Assembly: GCF_017874035.1 (NCBI RefSeq)
Contig: NZ_JAGGKV010000002.1
Coordinates: forward strand, 62,001-126,000
Length of the DNA stretch: 64,000 bases
Reading direction: 5' to 3'
DNA from: Paenibacillus aceris
GTDB lineage: Bacteria; Bacillota; Bacilli; Paenibacillales; NBRC-103111
In this document: positions 47,231-56,434 of the stretch, in pieces
How positions within the stretch are numbered: the stretch's first letter is position 1
How the letters are laid out: every line of letters begins with the position of its first letter
The notes under the pieces: model-generated
Told to the model about the DNA's origin: nothing
Seen by the model: the letters and a program-made list of their open reading frames with translations, nothing else
The model's database searches: none
Program-made: the position numbers and the translations under genes

Positions 47231-48655
47231 TCAATATCGAAATATCATCTCTTGCCGAAGTATCCTGATCTCGTCTCCATCTTTTAACAAATAAGGCTGA
47301 TAGGTAACGAGCGGCTCTCCATTGAGACAGGTTCCGTTCGTGGAGCCCGCATCCTTCAGCTCATAACCTCCGTCACTTTTTGTGATTTCAGCATGTACTC
47401 TGGAAACTCCCGCTTCGTCCAAAACACAATCTACCTTTATATGCGTATCTCCTCTACCAATTGTAAAAGGGTCATTAAGAATTAGCACTGATTTTGAGGT
47501 ACCTTGAACTTGCAGTTCAAGCCTAGGCCCTTGTGTTTTGTTCTTTAGATTCCCAAGAAAAACAGTGGCATTGTGCTCTTTATTTTGAATTAAAGTTGTA
47601 TGCATATGTAAATTTTGATAATGGGACTGAATGTCTACAGATTTATCTTGAAGTTCAGGAATAACATCGCTTTTATTTTCACTTTGACTTTCCGCATGAT
47701 AGGAGGTTGATACTTGCCGTTTGGCTTCGTCGTGTTGATATCGCGGTAACCCAAGAAATTTTGAAACAAACCATATGTCCACTAGCAAAATTGTCATTCC
47801 TAATGTTAAATGCAGCTTACTAGTAGAAGGGAAAGAAACATAATTCTGCCATAGAAACGCAGCTGCCAAAATACCACTAGCAAGTACAAGCGTCTGCGAT
47901 TTTTGAGGAAGCGGTGTAAATGAGATCCTTTGACTAGTGTTTGCTGTATGGACTTCCACAATTGGATTATGTAATAACGAAGTCTCGTCTAACGGACTTT
48001 TTAAACTAGTCGATTGGTTCAACGTGTTTTGTTTCCATAGCGGTTTTGGCAAACCTTCCTGAACATTAGACTTCCCATCCATAAGTTCACGCAAATTCGC
48101 TTTTAGCTCTTGTAAACTTTGAATGAGCAGCATTGAATCTAAGTACGTTTCCAATTCTTTCTTTTCATCGTCTATAATGTTAACTGCAATCTGCCTGATT
48201 AATCCTTTTAGTGAAGTAATAACATCCTCTTCCTCGCAGCTTTCCATCATTGGTACATATGTTAAAAATACATCGGACCAATCAGCGCCGATAAAAATAA
48301 AATTATCTCTCAATACGAATCCTGTTTCATGCAGCATGTAATTTTTACTTTCCTCTAATGCGCAAACAATTGCATACATGAGTTTGGCAAAATGCAACTT
48401 TGAAAGTCCCTCAACCCTTATCACTTGGGCCAGCATCCGTTTAGCCGCTAAACGATAAAGCAATTTGATTCGAAAATCCACCTCTTGAATCTCCAGTGGC
48501 AGCAGTTTGGGGATCGTGTTAGCTTCAAGCATTTTAACTTGTAAAGTCGAAAGAGCTTCTGCTGTCAGCCCTTCCCCCTCGTCTTTAAATAAACTCATAT
48601 AATGGCCATGGCGGTACACAAATTCATAGCGCAGCCCGAATACTTCTTCCGTCAC
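47231..48655 (-). CDS. FHA-domain protein of the Tad locus
   Basis: A 474-residue protein with three parts: an N-terminal ~200-residue region resembling DUF6382, one or two hydrophobic segments around residues 260-310 (TLVLASGILAAAFLWQNY, LGMTILLVDIWFVSKFLG), and a C-terminal FHA domain (from about 390) with IGRGDTHIKVD, GVSRVHAEI and DAGSTNGTCLNG, the phosphothreonine-binding loop. FHA domains bind phosphothreonine, so the kinase encoded at 58931 is a plausible partner. The GTG at 48655 has GAGGTG upstream and avoids overlap with the peptidase gene. Last gene of the tad operon. Confidence 0.78.
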   Translation of the reverse strand: MTEEVFGLRYEFVYRHGHYMSLFKDEGEGLTAEALSTLQVKMLEANTIPKLLPLEIQEVDFRIKLLYRLAAKRMLAQVIRVEGLSKLHFAKLMYAIVCALEESKNYMLHETGFVLRDNFIFIGADWSDVFLTYVPMMESCEEEDVITSLKGLIRQIAVNIIDDEKKELETYLDSMLLIQSLQELKANLRELMDGKSNVQEGLPKPLWKQNTLNQSTSLKSPLDETSLLHNPIVEVHTANTSQRISFTPLPQKSQTLVLASGILAAAFLWQNYVSFPSTSKLHLTLGMTILLVDIWFVSKFLGLPRYQHDEAKRQVSTSYHAESQSENKSDVIPELQDKSVDIQSHYQNLHMHTTLIQNKEHNATVFLGNLKNKTQGPRLELQVQGTSKSVLILNDPFTIGRGDTHIKVDCVLDEAGVSRVHAEITKSDGGYELKDAGSTNGTCLNGEPLVTYQPYLLKDGDEIRILRQEMIFRY

Positions 48656-48672
48656 GGAATTTTCACCTCTTC

Positions 48673-49164
48673 TCATATAAACGAGTAAAACCAAGTTAAT
48701 GCAGCACCCGGTATTACCGCGTACATAAAAGGAAACTTAATATTCGTTTGATGCTTCATTCCCATTACGCTTTTCATATCCTGTAAGATCACAATGAAAA
48801 AAAGCCATTTAACTAACTTCTGTCCTGTAACCAACATTCGTTTATGCATGATTAGCAAAAGAAGTCCGATTATCCCTGCAATAAGTAAGGAATAAAGCAT
48901 TAATTGAAACACAAAACTGACCCCCATCATCGCTCCAATCGCCGTAAAAAGCTTTACATCTCCTGCGCCAAGCGCGCCAATGACATAGAGCAAAAAAAAC
49001 GCGATAAATGCACCGCCTGCTCCCGCAACCGCAAAAACAAGCCCGCTCCAGCCATCTATGAACAAATTGAACATCAGCCCTGTCAAAGCTCCGCAAATTG
49101 TTAAGTTGTTAGGGATTATGGCTTTGCGCACATCTGTTACAAAAGCAACAGAAATAAAGATCAA
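48673..49164 (-). CDS. Prepilin peptidase (A24 family, TadV-like)
   Basis: A 163-residue aspartyl prepilin peptidase with the two active-site motifs: DVRKAIIPN and GAGDVK. Five or more membrane helices. It removes the leader of Flp and TadE-type pseudopilins encoded upstream. The start given is a TTG (49164); an ATT codon at 49179 with a much better AGGGGGG site would give a longer N-terminus typical of the family (see findings). It belongs to the tad operon, between the TadE gene and the FHA gene. Confidence 0.83.
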   Translation of the reverse strand: MIFISVAFVTDVRKAIIPNNLTICGALTGLMFNLFIDGWSGLVFAVAGAGGAFIAFFLLYVIGALGAGDVKLFTAIGAMMGVSFVFQLMLYSLLIAGIIGLLLLIMHKRMLVTGQKLVKWLFFIVILQDMKSVMGMKHQTNIKFPFMYAVIPGAALTWFYSFI

Positions 49165-49209
49165 AAAAATATAATAAATCTAAAGTCCCCCCTCATATGA
49201 AAGTTGCTG

Positions 49210-49875
49210 TCAGGCACCAACCCAAGCACGTTCAAATGCCCGCTTTTTTAGAATGATCGTTTGACTAATAAACGGAAGCGGAAGCTTAAAAGAAACTTGC
49301 GCCTCGATACCCAAAAAATCATTCCCTCCATTTTCCACGCTCGGAAGTGTTACGGAAATCACCTTAAAGTTATTGCTCGAAATCGTTGAGCGATCGCAAA
49401 AAGCATAAACAATCGGAGTAAACGCAGCAAGCAGACGGGGCTCCACTTGCTGCTCATACAGATTTTTTTTCCCATCTGTCACCAGTTCCTCACCAAGCAA
49501 ACGCTTCTCTCTTTCCCACTTGACAAGTTCCAGCATCGTTTCTGGTATATACGCAGCATACTCGTCTGATAGGTTTTCCGTGTTTGCCACCTGATCTCTG
49601 ACTGATTGAACGCGGTTGATAGCCGAATTCATTATTTCTGCCGGACGACTTTGATCAAATTTCGATTTAGCTTCTTGCATGAGAAGTCTTACTGGGTACA
49701 GTTGGCCAGCGATGGATCTCGTTGCTTCTGCCACTCCGGCTTGCAGAGCCAGTTCTAGACATGCTATCTGAATGCAAATGACAAGACCAACAACAAAGGC
49801 AAAGAAAAATGGAAGAACCAGCGCGGCTTCCAACACAATGCCTCCTCTTTGCTCCTGATAAAACTTATACCGCAT
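49210..49875 (-). CDS. TadE-like pseudopilin
   Basis: A 221-residue protein with a class III prepilin-type N-terminus: basic leader, then QRGGIVLEAALVLPFFFAFVVG and a long hydrophobic helix. The rest is a soluble, exported domain. In Tad systems TadE/F pseudopilins assist fibre assembly. It lies 15 bases after the TadG-like gene. Confidence 0.8.
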   Translation of the reverse strand: MRYKFYQEQRGGIVLEAALVLPFFFAFVVGLVICIQIACLELALQAGVAEATRSIAGQLYPVRLLMQEAKSKFDQSRPAEIMNSAINRVQSVRDQVANTENLSDEYAAYIPETMLELVKWEREKRLLGEELVTDGKKNLYEQQVEPRLLAAFTPIVYAFCDRSTISSNNFKVISVTLPSVENGGNDFLGIEAQVSFKLPLPFISQTIILKKRAFERAWVGA

Positions 49876-49890
49876 GCAGCCCCTCCCAAT

Positions 49891-52170
49891 TCAATACGCG
49901 ACGGCAGCCGATCTTGTAAATTGACATCGATTACCTGTCACCTTACAACCCAACAGCCCACTTCCATCCAACAACTTCATCATTTGCGGAATAAACCACA
50001 GCTTTACATCGCTATAGGCATTCCCTTGTATATAGGTCGCTGCTTGCATTAAATCTTTCCCGGTTTCCAGTTCTATTAGCGCCTGCATTCTGGCCATTAG
50101 TTTCGTGTTGTTGCTATGCATGAGCAGGAAAATCCGTAAATAATCTTTGTAAGTTAAGCTTAAAGCGGAGATCGTAATCTTCTCAGATAACTCTACCGCT
50201 TCACCTTTCACTAGTTTTGTCATGTCTTGAAAAGCAAGATGAGCCCCCTCCGCGGCAGCAGCCAAAAACACTAGCAGCGGTGAGCCAATATTAAGCAGCT
50301 CCTTTTTGGTATCTAGCAGCGCTTCGAGTGTACGAATTGCCATACGGAATGCAAACATTTCTGCGTAAGCAGACGAAATATTCGCTGCACACGACGAAAA
50401 TCCATAGAGCAAATATTCTACTTCTTGATTTGCTAGTGCGTGAGTGCTCGGATCTATCCGTTCATTTGAAGACTTCGGATTTCCGGCTTGATCCTTTTCG
50501 AATCCAAGGGTACGGAAATTAAACTTGGTCAAAGCAAATTCATTTACATAGAGTTCATTTCGCATGGATTCCGCCGCGTTATTAAAAACCTCAAGCATAT
50601 CCATTGCCTTCAAGCTTACTGGCTCTGACTTCTCAAGATCATAAGCAATTTCACTACCAATTGTTGTTTCCTGTGCGTTGGCTTCCCGGTATTTCTGGTA
50701 GTAACCTTTTGATGAAGCGGAATGTGCCCCAGACCCTTGAAGCCGGTCATAAAGCAAGTCATCACTGATCTTGCCATTCACGACTCCGCAACCACCGATC
50801 GATTGTTTCGCTTGATCCAAGATCGCTTGAATCTTATTTCTTTGCTGATTCTTATTTGTTGTTATGGAGCCGTTCTTTTCTATTCTTAATTTCTCTAACG
50901 TGCTCTGCTTCCCATAAAAAGAATTGGACTCTGACCAATAGGCGTCATTAGCTAGATTAGCTTTGCTAGTATTTTCTGCCGTGTACAACTGTACGGAGCC
51001 AACCACATCTTGAAAGGCTGCAAATAAAGCAGAAATACCGGCCACAGCTGTTTGATACCTGTAAAAGTAATCGTCCCCCATGACAGGAACATTTTGAAAA
51101 ACCTCATCCAGACTGGTTGCTCCATTACCTGAGTTGCTGAGGGAAGTACCTTGTACTTTCGTGCGTATTTCTTCGTTTCGCTGCTTTGCGGTACGCAAGG
51201 CAGGCTCAATCAACTGCTGTAATCGACCAATTTCTTTAGCATTTGCCTGAGTTTCGAGCTTCGTTGCCGCGAGGAGCGCCACATATTTGATAATTAATTG
51301 CAGTAAAGTTTGGAGTTCATTTAACTTCTGGGACAGCGTTTGTACTTGCTCCCCCAAAGCTTGCCGGGATTCCATTATGGACCTTAAGCCAGCTAAATTA
51401 CTGCCCGCTTGACTTATCGCAGCAATGGACATATCCAGCTCTCTTATAGAGGACTGCACCGATTTCATTTGACTTTCCACCTGTACGATTTCATTGCGTA
51501 CTTCATCCACCGTATGAATGCCAATTTGAGCGGCTAAATTGTCTAATTCTGCTATCCGTGATTGATAGTAGGTGTGGTACAAACTAGTTTTGCCATGAAA
51601 CTCTTCCGTCCTCTGCCACGCTTCATCGAGCGCGTTTTCTCTTTGATCTATAAGCTTCTCTAACGCTGCTGCTTCCTTGGAAAACTGGCTTCCAAGCTGG
51701 AAAGGCGCCTTCGTCCCTGTTTTCCGAAATTTGTCCGTAATCTCAAGGGTATATTCAATTGGCGCTTTGATTTTCATATCCTCCAGCACTTGGCGTTCAA
51801 AAATGACATGGCTGGCTAACGCATATACTGGCGTGACTCGCCCCCCTGGTGCTACAGGTTTTGTATCCACATAATGAAAAGCGCCGGACGATACTTGTCC
51901 TGAAAAATTATTTGCAAAGACAGTACGAAAAACTTCCTCCGATTTCTCTTGCGGAATTCCCAACCCATACAAGCCCATTGCCTGAAGATCTGTATCAAAT
52001 GATGACATCACTGAACGTGCAGCGGCTTTAACCGCTGATTCTGTCTCCTTTTCCGCCAATTTCACTCTGGCAAAATCAATAAGCACCGCTTGGAACAAAA
52101 ATATCGGAACGATAATCATAATCAGATAGACGGAAACAGCCCCTCTCTCTGAACGAACGAATGTCCTCAA
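49891..52170 (-). CDS. Large TadG-like pilus assembly protein
   Basis: A 759-residue protein: short basic leader SERGAVSVYLIMIIVPIFL then a single N-terminal helix of TadE/G type. Residues ~210-330 form a coiled coil with heptad-like sequences (QMKSVQSSIRELDMSIAA; LGEQVQTLSQKLNELQTLL). The C-terminal third has no family I recognise. Its exported or pilus-associated placement is inferred from the leader and locus. It is between two TadE-like genes. Confidence 0.75.
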   Translation of the reverse strand: MRTFVRSERGAVSVYLIMIIVPIFLFQAVLIDFARVKLAEKETESAVKAAARSVMSSFDTDLQAMGLYGLGIPQEKSEEVFRTVFANNFSGQVSSGAFHYVDTKPVAPGGRVTPVYALASHVIFERQVLEDMKIKAPIEYTLEITDKFRKTGTKAPFQLGSQFSKEAAALEKLIDQRENALDEAWQRTEEFHGKTSLYHTYYQSRIAELDNLAAQIGIHTVDEVRNEIVQVESQMKSVQSSIRELDMSIAAISQAGSNLAGLRSIMESRQALGEQVQTLSQKLNELQTLLQLIIKYVALLAATKLETQANAKEIGRLQQLIEPALRTAKQRNEEIRTKVQGTSLSNSGNGATSLDEVFQNVPVMGDDYFYRYQTAVAGISALFAAFQDVVGSVQLYTAENTSKANLANDAYWSESNSFYGKQSTLEKLRIEKNGSITTNKNQQRNKIQAILDQAKQSIGGCGVVNGKISDDLLYDRLQGSGAHSASSKGYYQKYREANAQETTIGSEIAYDLEKSEPVSLKAMDMLEVFNNAAESMRNELYVNEFALTKFNFRTLGFEKDQAGNPKSSNERIDPSTHALANQEVEYLLYGFSSCAANISSAYAEMFAFRMAIRTLEALLDTKKELLNIGSPLLVFLAAAAEGAHLAFQDMTKLVKGEAVELSEKITISALSLTYKDYLRIFLLMHSNNTKLMARMQALIELETGKDLMQAATYIQGNAYSDVKLWFIPQMMKLLDGSGLLGCKVTGNRCQFTRSAAVAY

Positions 52171-52184
52171 ATACTTCCCCCATT

Positions 52185-53189
52185 CTAATTGTGAATGACA
52201 ACTACGATTCCCTTGCGCTCTAGCTCTTTGCGAAATGCGCCAGAGGGCATACTTTTATCGTTGGCATCCTTTTTGAAGAAATGCCAGACGACTCCTTTCA
52301 CTTGTGTGCCTTGATTTAGAAGTTCGATATCCTTGGGCATTTGCTCCGCACGAAGCTGAGATTCCGTCATACTGTAAAAAGCTTGATGAGCGATGCCGCG
52401 CGCATCCAAAGCATCTACCGTCCTGTTTTTTCCCGACTCCGTTGTCAAAACGACTTCTGTACCGCTAACTAATGATCGCAAATATGAAGCGGCCTGGCGT
52501 TCCGATTTTATCGTTATGCTTGGTCCTGCCAGGTTATCTTGAGTAGGTTCTATCAGTGCTTCCCTTGCTTTTCGGGGTGATATCCGGCCCTTTATTGTTT
52601 TAAAATAAGTCCGCGTAATGTCCGTTAAACGAATAAGCTCTACTGGTTCTACTACATGTGAAACCGCTCTACCGCCAGTCTGAGTAGCACTAAACCACCT
52701 GCTCATTATCGGAGACAGATGAAAAGCTTTCTGCAGCCTCACCTCTACTTGCTGGTCTAGTAAATAATTTGAGAACTTAGCTGTACCCGTCACTCCTTGC
52801 GGCAGTAAAGACGAGATTCTAGCTAGCTTTCTCTCTACAAGCGCCCCAGCTTCCTTGGAAGGAATCTCAATTTCCGTTGCTTCACTTAACATCAACCTAC
52901 CGAATAAATCTAACACGTTATTTTGTGTTAGACGGAAGTATAGGCCGTCCGTTTCCGCAGGAAGATAATTTCCTGTCACCAAATCTTTATGGCTATTGTC
53001 CCATGAAAAAGCTAGTCGCTCGGCCGCTGTTCTAGCGATCTGCTGAAGATATACTTTTTGATAGGCGTACAAACTTACGAAAAGAAGTGTAATTGTACAA
53101 AATAACAAGAGAGGAAATACAAGAGAAGCCTCAATCGTAAAGCTTCCCTGCTCTCCCTCTCTAAAGCGGGGTCTGCATCTATGGCGCAC
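52185..53189 (-). CDS. TadE-like pseudopilin 2
   Basis: A 334-residue protein with a class III leader (REGEQGSFTIEASLVFPLLLF) and a long N-terminal hydrophobic helix, followed by a ~280-residue external domain. Starting at the GTG at 53189 gives a leader of about 14 residues, as expected, and overlaps the flp gene by 11 bases; the frame continues to 53261 inside flp without support. No SD is seen, so coupled translation is likely. Confidence 0.72.
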   Translation of the reverse strand: MRHRCRPRFREGEQGSFTIEASLVFPLLLFCTITLLFVSLYAYQKVYLQQIARTAAERLAFSWDNSHKDLVTGNYLPAETDGLYFRLTQNNVLDLFGRLMLSEATEIEIPSKEAGALVERKLARISSLLPQGVTGTAKFSNYLLDQQVEVRLQKAFHLSPIMSRWFSATQTGGRAVSHVVEPVELIRLTDITRTYFKTIKGRISPRKAREALIEPTQDNLAGPSITIKSERQAASYLRSLVSGTEVVLTTESGKNRTVDALDARGIAHQAFYSMTESQLRAEQMPKDIELLNQGTQVKGVVWHFFKKDANDKSMPSGAFRKELERKGIVVVIHN

Positions 53190-53406
53190 AGCTTGTCGTA
53201 GGACTTGGTGCGCAAGGTGCCACCGAACTGTTGTCTTTGAGATCAGAATTGGCATCCCCAATCAGTTTCTGGAACCAAGAAACGATCCACTTTCTGAAGA
53301 TGATCGCAATCGCAACAAGCACAGCAACGATCAATAAAATCTCTAAAGTCCCGAGTCCATCTTCTTCTTTCCAAAATGACTTCAACCGTTCAAATAGGCT
53401 ACTCAT
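53179..53406 (-). CDS. Flp-type pilin
   Basis: A 75-residue protein with the class III pilin layout: KEEDGLGTLEILLIVAVLVA leading to a hydrophobic helix and short polar tail. It is the likely structural subunit of the Tad fibre, cleaved after Gly by the A24 peptidase. The tail is Pro/Ser-rich with two cysteines (VAPCAPSPTTSCAP), which is unusual for Flp pilins. Placed between tadC and the pseudopilin genes. Confidence 0.8.
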   Translation of the reverse strand: MSSLFERLKSFWKEEDGLGTLEILLIVAVLVAIAIIFRKWIVSWFQKLIGDANSDLKDNSSVAPCAPSPTTSCAP

Positions 53407-53425
53407 CTCTTCTAACCTCCGTTTA

Positions 53426-54292
53426 TTATTTCATCATTAACATTGCCGGGGTCGCGACAATAACCATGACGACAACAAAAATAACAACCATGGGGAATAC
53501 CAGCTTAGAGGATGCTTCTTCTCCAAGTGTTCGGGCAACAGATTTTCTGCGCTGCCATAGAACAAGCGAAAGAGAATGAAGTGCCGTTACGAAGTCACTT
53601 CCTCCTCTTTTATAGTTCAGCAGGATCGCTGAAGTAAACAAAGATACCTCATGGAGCGCACAGCGCTTGCCGAAGTCTTCCATCACTTTTGAAAATGAGA
53701 CATTCATTTCAAGCTCATGTACCGCTTGCGCAAGTTCTTTGTACAGCGGCGATTGCGCTTTATGTGGACGAACCTCAACGCAGCGAATCCATGCGCGATT
53801 GACGGTTTCACCCGCATTAACAAGCAGCACAATTGTGCTCAATACTTCAGGTAATTCCGTAATCATGAGGAGCTGTTTCTTACGGATTTTCACATCCAAA
53901 TCACGCACCATCAGCAAGGGAAGCAAGACAGCAACGAACAACCCAAAAACCAATACCGATCCATCCCCACCTGCAAGGACCGATAGGAGAGTCACAATAA
54001 CGATACAGAGTGTACTTATGGAGATTAGTTCCGCATAAAAATATTTACACCCATAGGCGGATAAGCTTCTGCCATAAAGCTTAATTAGGTTATGGTGAAT
54101 TTTGGATGTGAAATCAGGCAATTTTTCCATTAAATTAAGCTGATCAACAAGCAGATAACTGAATGGAAATAGGAATTGAAGACGAAAGGGAAAAGGATAG
54201 GCATGAATACAATCTGCATACCGACTGCGACCCCATAACAGTATGATGAGAATTGCTGTCAATTCGAAAATAAACATTATCGTGATCCACAT
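53426..54292 (-). CDS. tadC: Tad inner-membrane platform protein TadC
   Basis: A 288-residue type II secretion F-domain protein with membrane helices at the N-terminus (1-20, 85-125) and at the C-terminus (LVFPMVVIFVVVMVIVATP). The F-domain helix run includes ITELPEVLSTIVLLVNAGETVNRAW. Partner of TadB in the assembly platform. One base separates it from tadB. Confidence 0.84.
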   Translation of the reverse strand: MWITIMFIFELTAILIILLWGRSRYADCIHAYPFPFRLQFLFPFSYLLVDQLNLMEKLPDFTSKIHHNLIKLYGRSLSAYGCKYFYAELISISTLCIVIVTLLSVLAGGDGSVLVFGLFVAVLLPLLMVRDLDVKIRKKQLLMITELPEVLSTIVLLVNAGETVNRAWIRCVEVRPHKAQSPLYKELAQAVHELEMNVSFSKVMEDFGKRCALHEVSLFTSAILLNYKRGGSDFVTALHSLSLVLWQRRKSVARTLGEEASSKLVFPMVVIFVVVMVIVATPAMLMMK

Positions 54293-54293
54293 G

Positions 54294-55175
54294 CTACACC
54301 TTTATATTCATGATTTTTTGAGTGAGCATATAGCAGCCGCCTAAAATCGATAAGCATCCGCTCATGATGAGAACGCCGCTTCCCGTATACATAGGCTGCA
54401 TATACTCCGGTGATGAAAATGCAAGCACTGCGACAATTACGATTGGGGCAAACAGCAGCACCCTCGACTCAAACCTTTTTTGGGCAATCATCACGTTAAT
54501 ATCCTGTGTAATTTCAAGCTTTTCTCCGATCACAGCGGAAGTACGCTTCATTACCTCCACGAGATTCCCGCCTGTGCGTTTACAAGTTAAGAAGACATCT
54601 GTAAAGCTGATTACATCCTCTAAATGACTTCGATCCGCAAAGTTTTTCAAAGCCGCTTCAATAGGCTCGCCGTTCTCAACCTTCCGGCAAATGATACTAA
54701 ATTCAATCACAATCAGGCAGGCAGGATCGGGATATAGAAGCTTTAGATCCTCTAGAGTCTCTTGAAATGCGGTTTCAATCGACTTTCCGACTGTCATGGA
54801 GGAAGATAGACAGCTAAGCGCTTGTTTGAATTGAACGTACAACTTATTTTTGCGAATCTGAATTAGCTGTTGTTTGCGTATGCGAGGAAATACCAATCCT
54901 ACCGCCGAAATTACAGCAGCGAGAATGAAGCTTTTATAAAAAATGTAACCTACAATAAAAGCAGGCAAGGCGAGCATAAGAATGGCAGTTGCTTTTTGCT
55001 GGGCTGTCAGATGATAGTGTTGGTAATCAATTAATGCGTGGGTTGACCGAGGTGGTAGAACATTAGGAATTTTGACCTTCTTCAATTCTCTGTCTTTACT
55101 TTTTCTACGATCTAAGTACAACAACATAAACCAACTCAGCGAACCCGTTATGACGAGAAGTAATAGGATCTTCAT
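54294..55175 (-). CDS. tadB: Tad inner-membrane platform protein TadB
   Basis: A 293-residue T2SS-F family protein. N-terminal helix, basic linker, tandem helices near 62-105, then an F-domain (ALSCLSSSMTVGKSIETAF; SFTDVFLTCKRTGGNLVEVMKRTS) and C-terminal helices. With TadC it forms the platform worked by TadA. Its ATG overlaps the tadA stop. Confidence 0.84.
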   Translation of the reverse strand: MKILLLLVITGSLSWFMLLYLDRRKSKDRELKKVKIPNVLPPRSTHALIDYQHYHLTAQQKATAILMLALPAFIVGYIFYKSFILAAVISAVGLVFPRIRKQQLIQIRKNKLYVQFKQALSCLSSSMTVGKSIETAFQETLEDLKLLYPDPACLIVIEFSIICRKVENGEPIEAALKNFADRSHLEDVISFTDVFLTCKRTGGNLVEVMKRTSAVIGEKLEITQDINVMIAQKRFESRVLLFAPIVIVAVLAFSSPEYMQPMYTGSGVLIMSGCLSILGGCYMLTQKIMNIKV

Positions 55176-56434
55176 CCAGCTTCACGCTCTTCCTCCTTAT
55201 TTGAGAACCAAACGGGCAGCTTCATGCCAGCCATTCGTATTTTGTGCATATTGTGAAGTAGGTTGCCTGTATAAGTGAGCTCCCCAGTTACTTTAGCCCC
55301 TGACACGTCCCCTCTTTCCTGGAATACAAACAGCGGTTGCAGTTGAACCTCACCTTCCTTCATACCGATGACTTCATGAATTTCGGTCACTTTTCGGGTT
55401 CGATCGCGCACTCGGCTGATATGGATCATCACATCAAGCGCTGAAGCGATTTGTTTACGAATAACCTCTATCGGCAGAGGAGCACCGCTAAGCACCATTG
55501 TCTCCATTCTGCTAAGCATATCAAGCGAAGAATTGCCATGCCCCGTACTTAAGCTGCCGTCATGCCCAGTATTCATTGCAGCTAACATATCTAACGCCTC
55601 GGCTCCGCGCACTTCTCCGACTATGATCCGATTGGGACGCATCCGAAGCGAGGCTCGAATGAGGTCTCTAATGGTAATCTCCCCTCTCCCCTCGGTATTG
55701 GCATTCCTGGTTTCCATTCTGACCAGATTTGGAACGGTTTGTATCTGAAGCTCAGCTGAATCTTCAATTGTTATAATGCGTTCATGTGCAGGAATCCACG
55801 CACTAAGCGCATTTAGAAAGGTTGTTTTACCAGAACCTGTTCCACCTCCAATAAAGATGTTATACCCAGACGCTACCAACACCTGGAGCAATTCCGCAGC
55901 CTCCGCAGAAATGCTTCCCATTTGAATCAGATCATCCATAAGCAGCGGCTTTTCCGGAAATTTACGTATTGTTAAAGTAGGTCCGCTCAGAGAGGCTGGG
56001 GGAAGCACGATGTTTACCCTTGATCCATCCTGCAGACGCGCATCAACGATTGGGGTGGATTGATTTACAATCCTATTCACTTTTGAAACGATCATCTGAA
56101 TAAGATCCTCTAGTTTTTCTGCGCTTTCCAAATGGAATGGGTATCGCTCAATCGCCCCCTGACGCTCGAAAAAAATATGCTCATGCCCATTAACCATAAT
56201 TTCTGTTACAGAAGGATCATCGATCAACGGCTGCAAGAGATCCAATCCCCGAAATGAATCGAAAATACGTTTGACCGAGGCATGTATTTCGCTCGAAGTC
56301 CATTTCTCCTCACTTGCCGCATAAAAAACAGCTTCTTCAATGAGCTCCTTTAAACTGGCATCGCTGATCGTGCTTGAAAGATCAAGCTTCTCTTTAATTT
56401 GCTGCTTCAACGCCACAAATTGACTCTGCTTCAC
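55172..56434 (-). CDS. tadA: Tad secretion ATPase TadA/CpaF
   Basis: A 420-residue VirB11/GspE-type ATPase. Walker A GGGTGSGKT (197-205), aspartate-rich and Walker B-like segment RIIVGEVRGAEALDMLAAM, and histidine-box GHDGSLSTGHG. It supplies energy for pilus assembly. ATG/TGA overlaps join it to cpaE upstream and tadB downstream. Confidence 0.88.
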   Translation of the reverse strand: MKQSQFVALKQQIKEKLDLSSTISDASLKELIEEAVFYAASEEKWTSSEIHASVKRIFDSFRGLDLLQPLIDDPSVTEIMVNGHEHIFFERQGAIERYPFHLESAEKLEDLIQMIVSKVNRIVNQSTPIVDARLQDGSRVNIVLPPASLSGPTLTIRKFPEKPLLMDDLIQMGSISAEAAELLQVLVASGYNIFIGGGTGSGKTTFLNALSAWIPAHERIITIEDSAELQIQTVPNLVRMETRNANTEGRGEITIRDLIRASLRMRPNRIIVGEVRGAEALDMLAAMNTGHDGSLSTGHGNSSLDMLSRMETMVLSGAPLPIEVIRKQIASALDVMIHISRVRDRTRKVTEIHEVIGMKEGEVQLQPLFVFQERGDVSGAKVTGELTYTGNLLHNMHKIRMAGMKLPVWFSNKEEEREAG

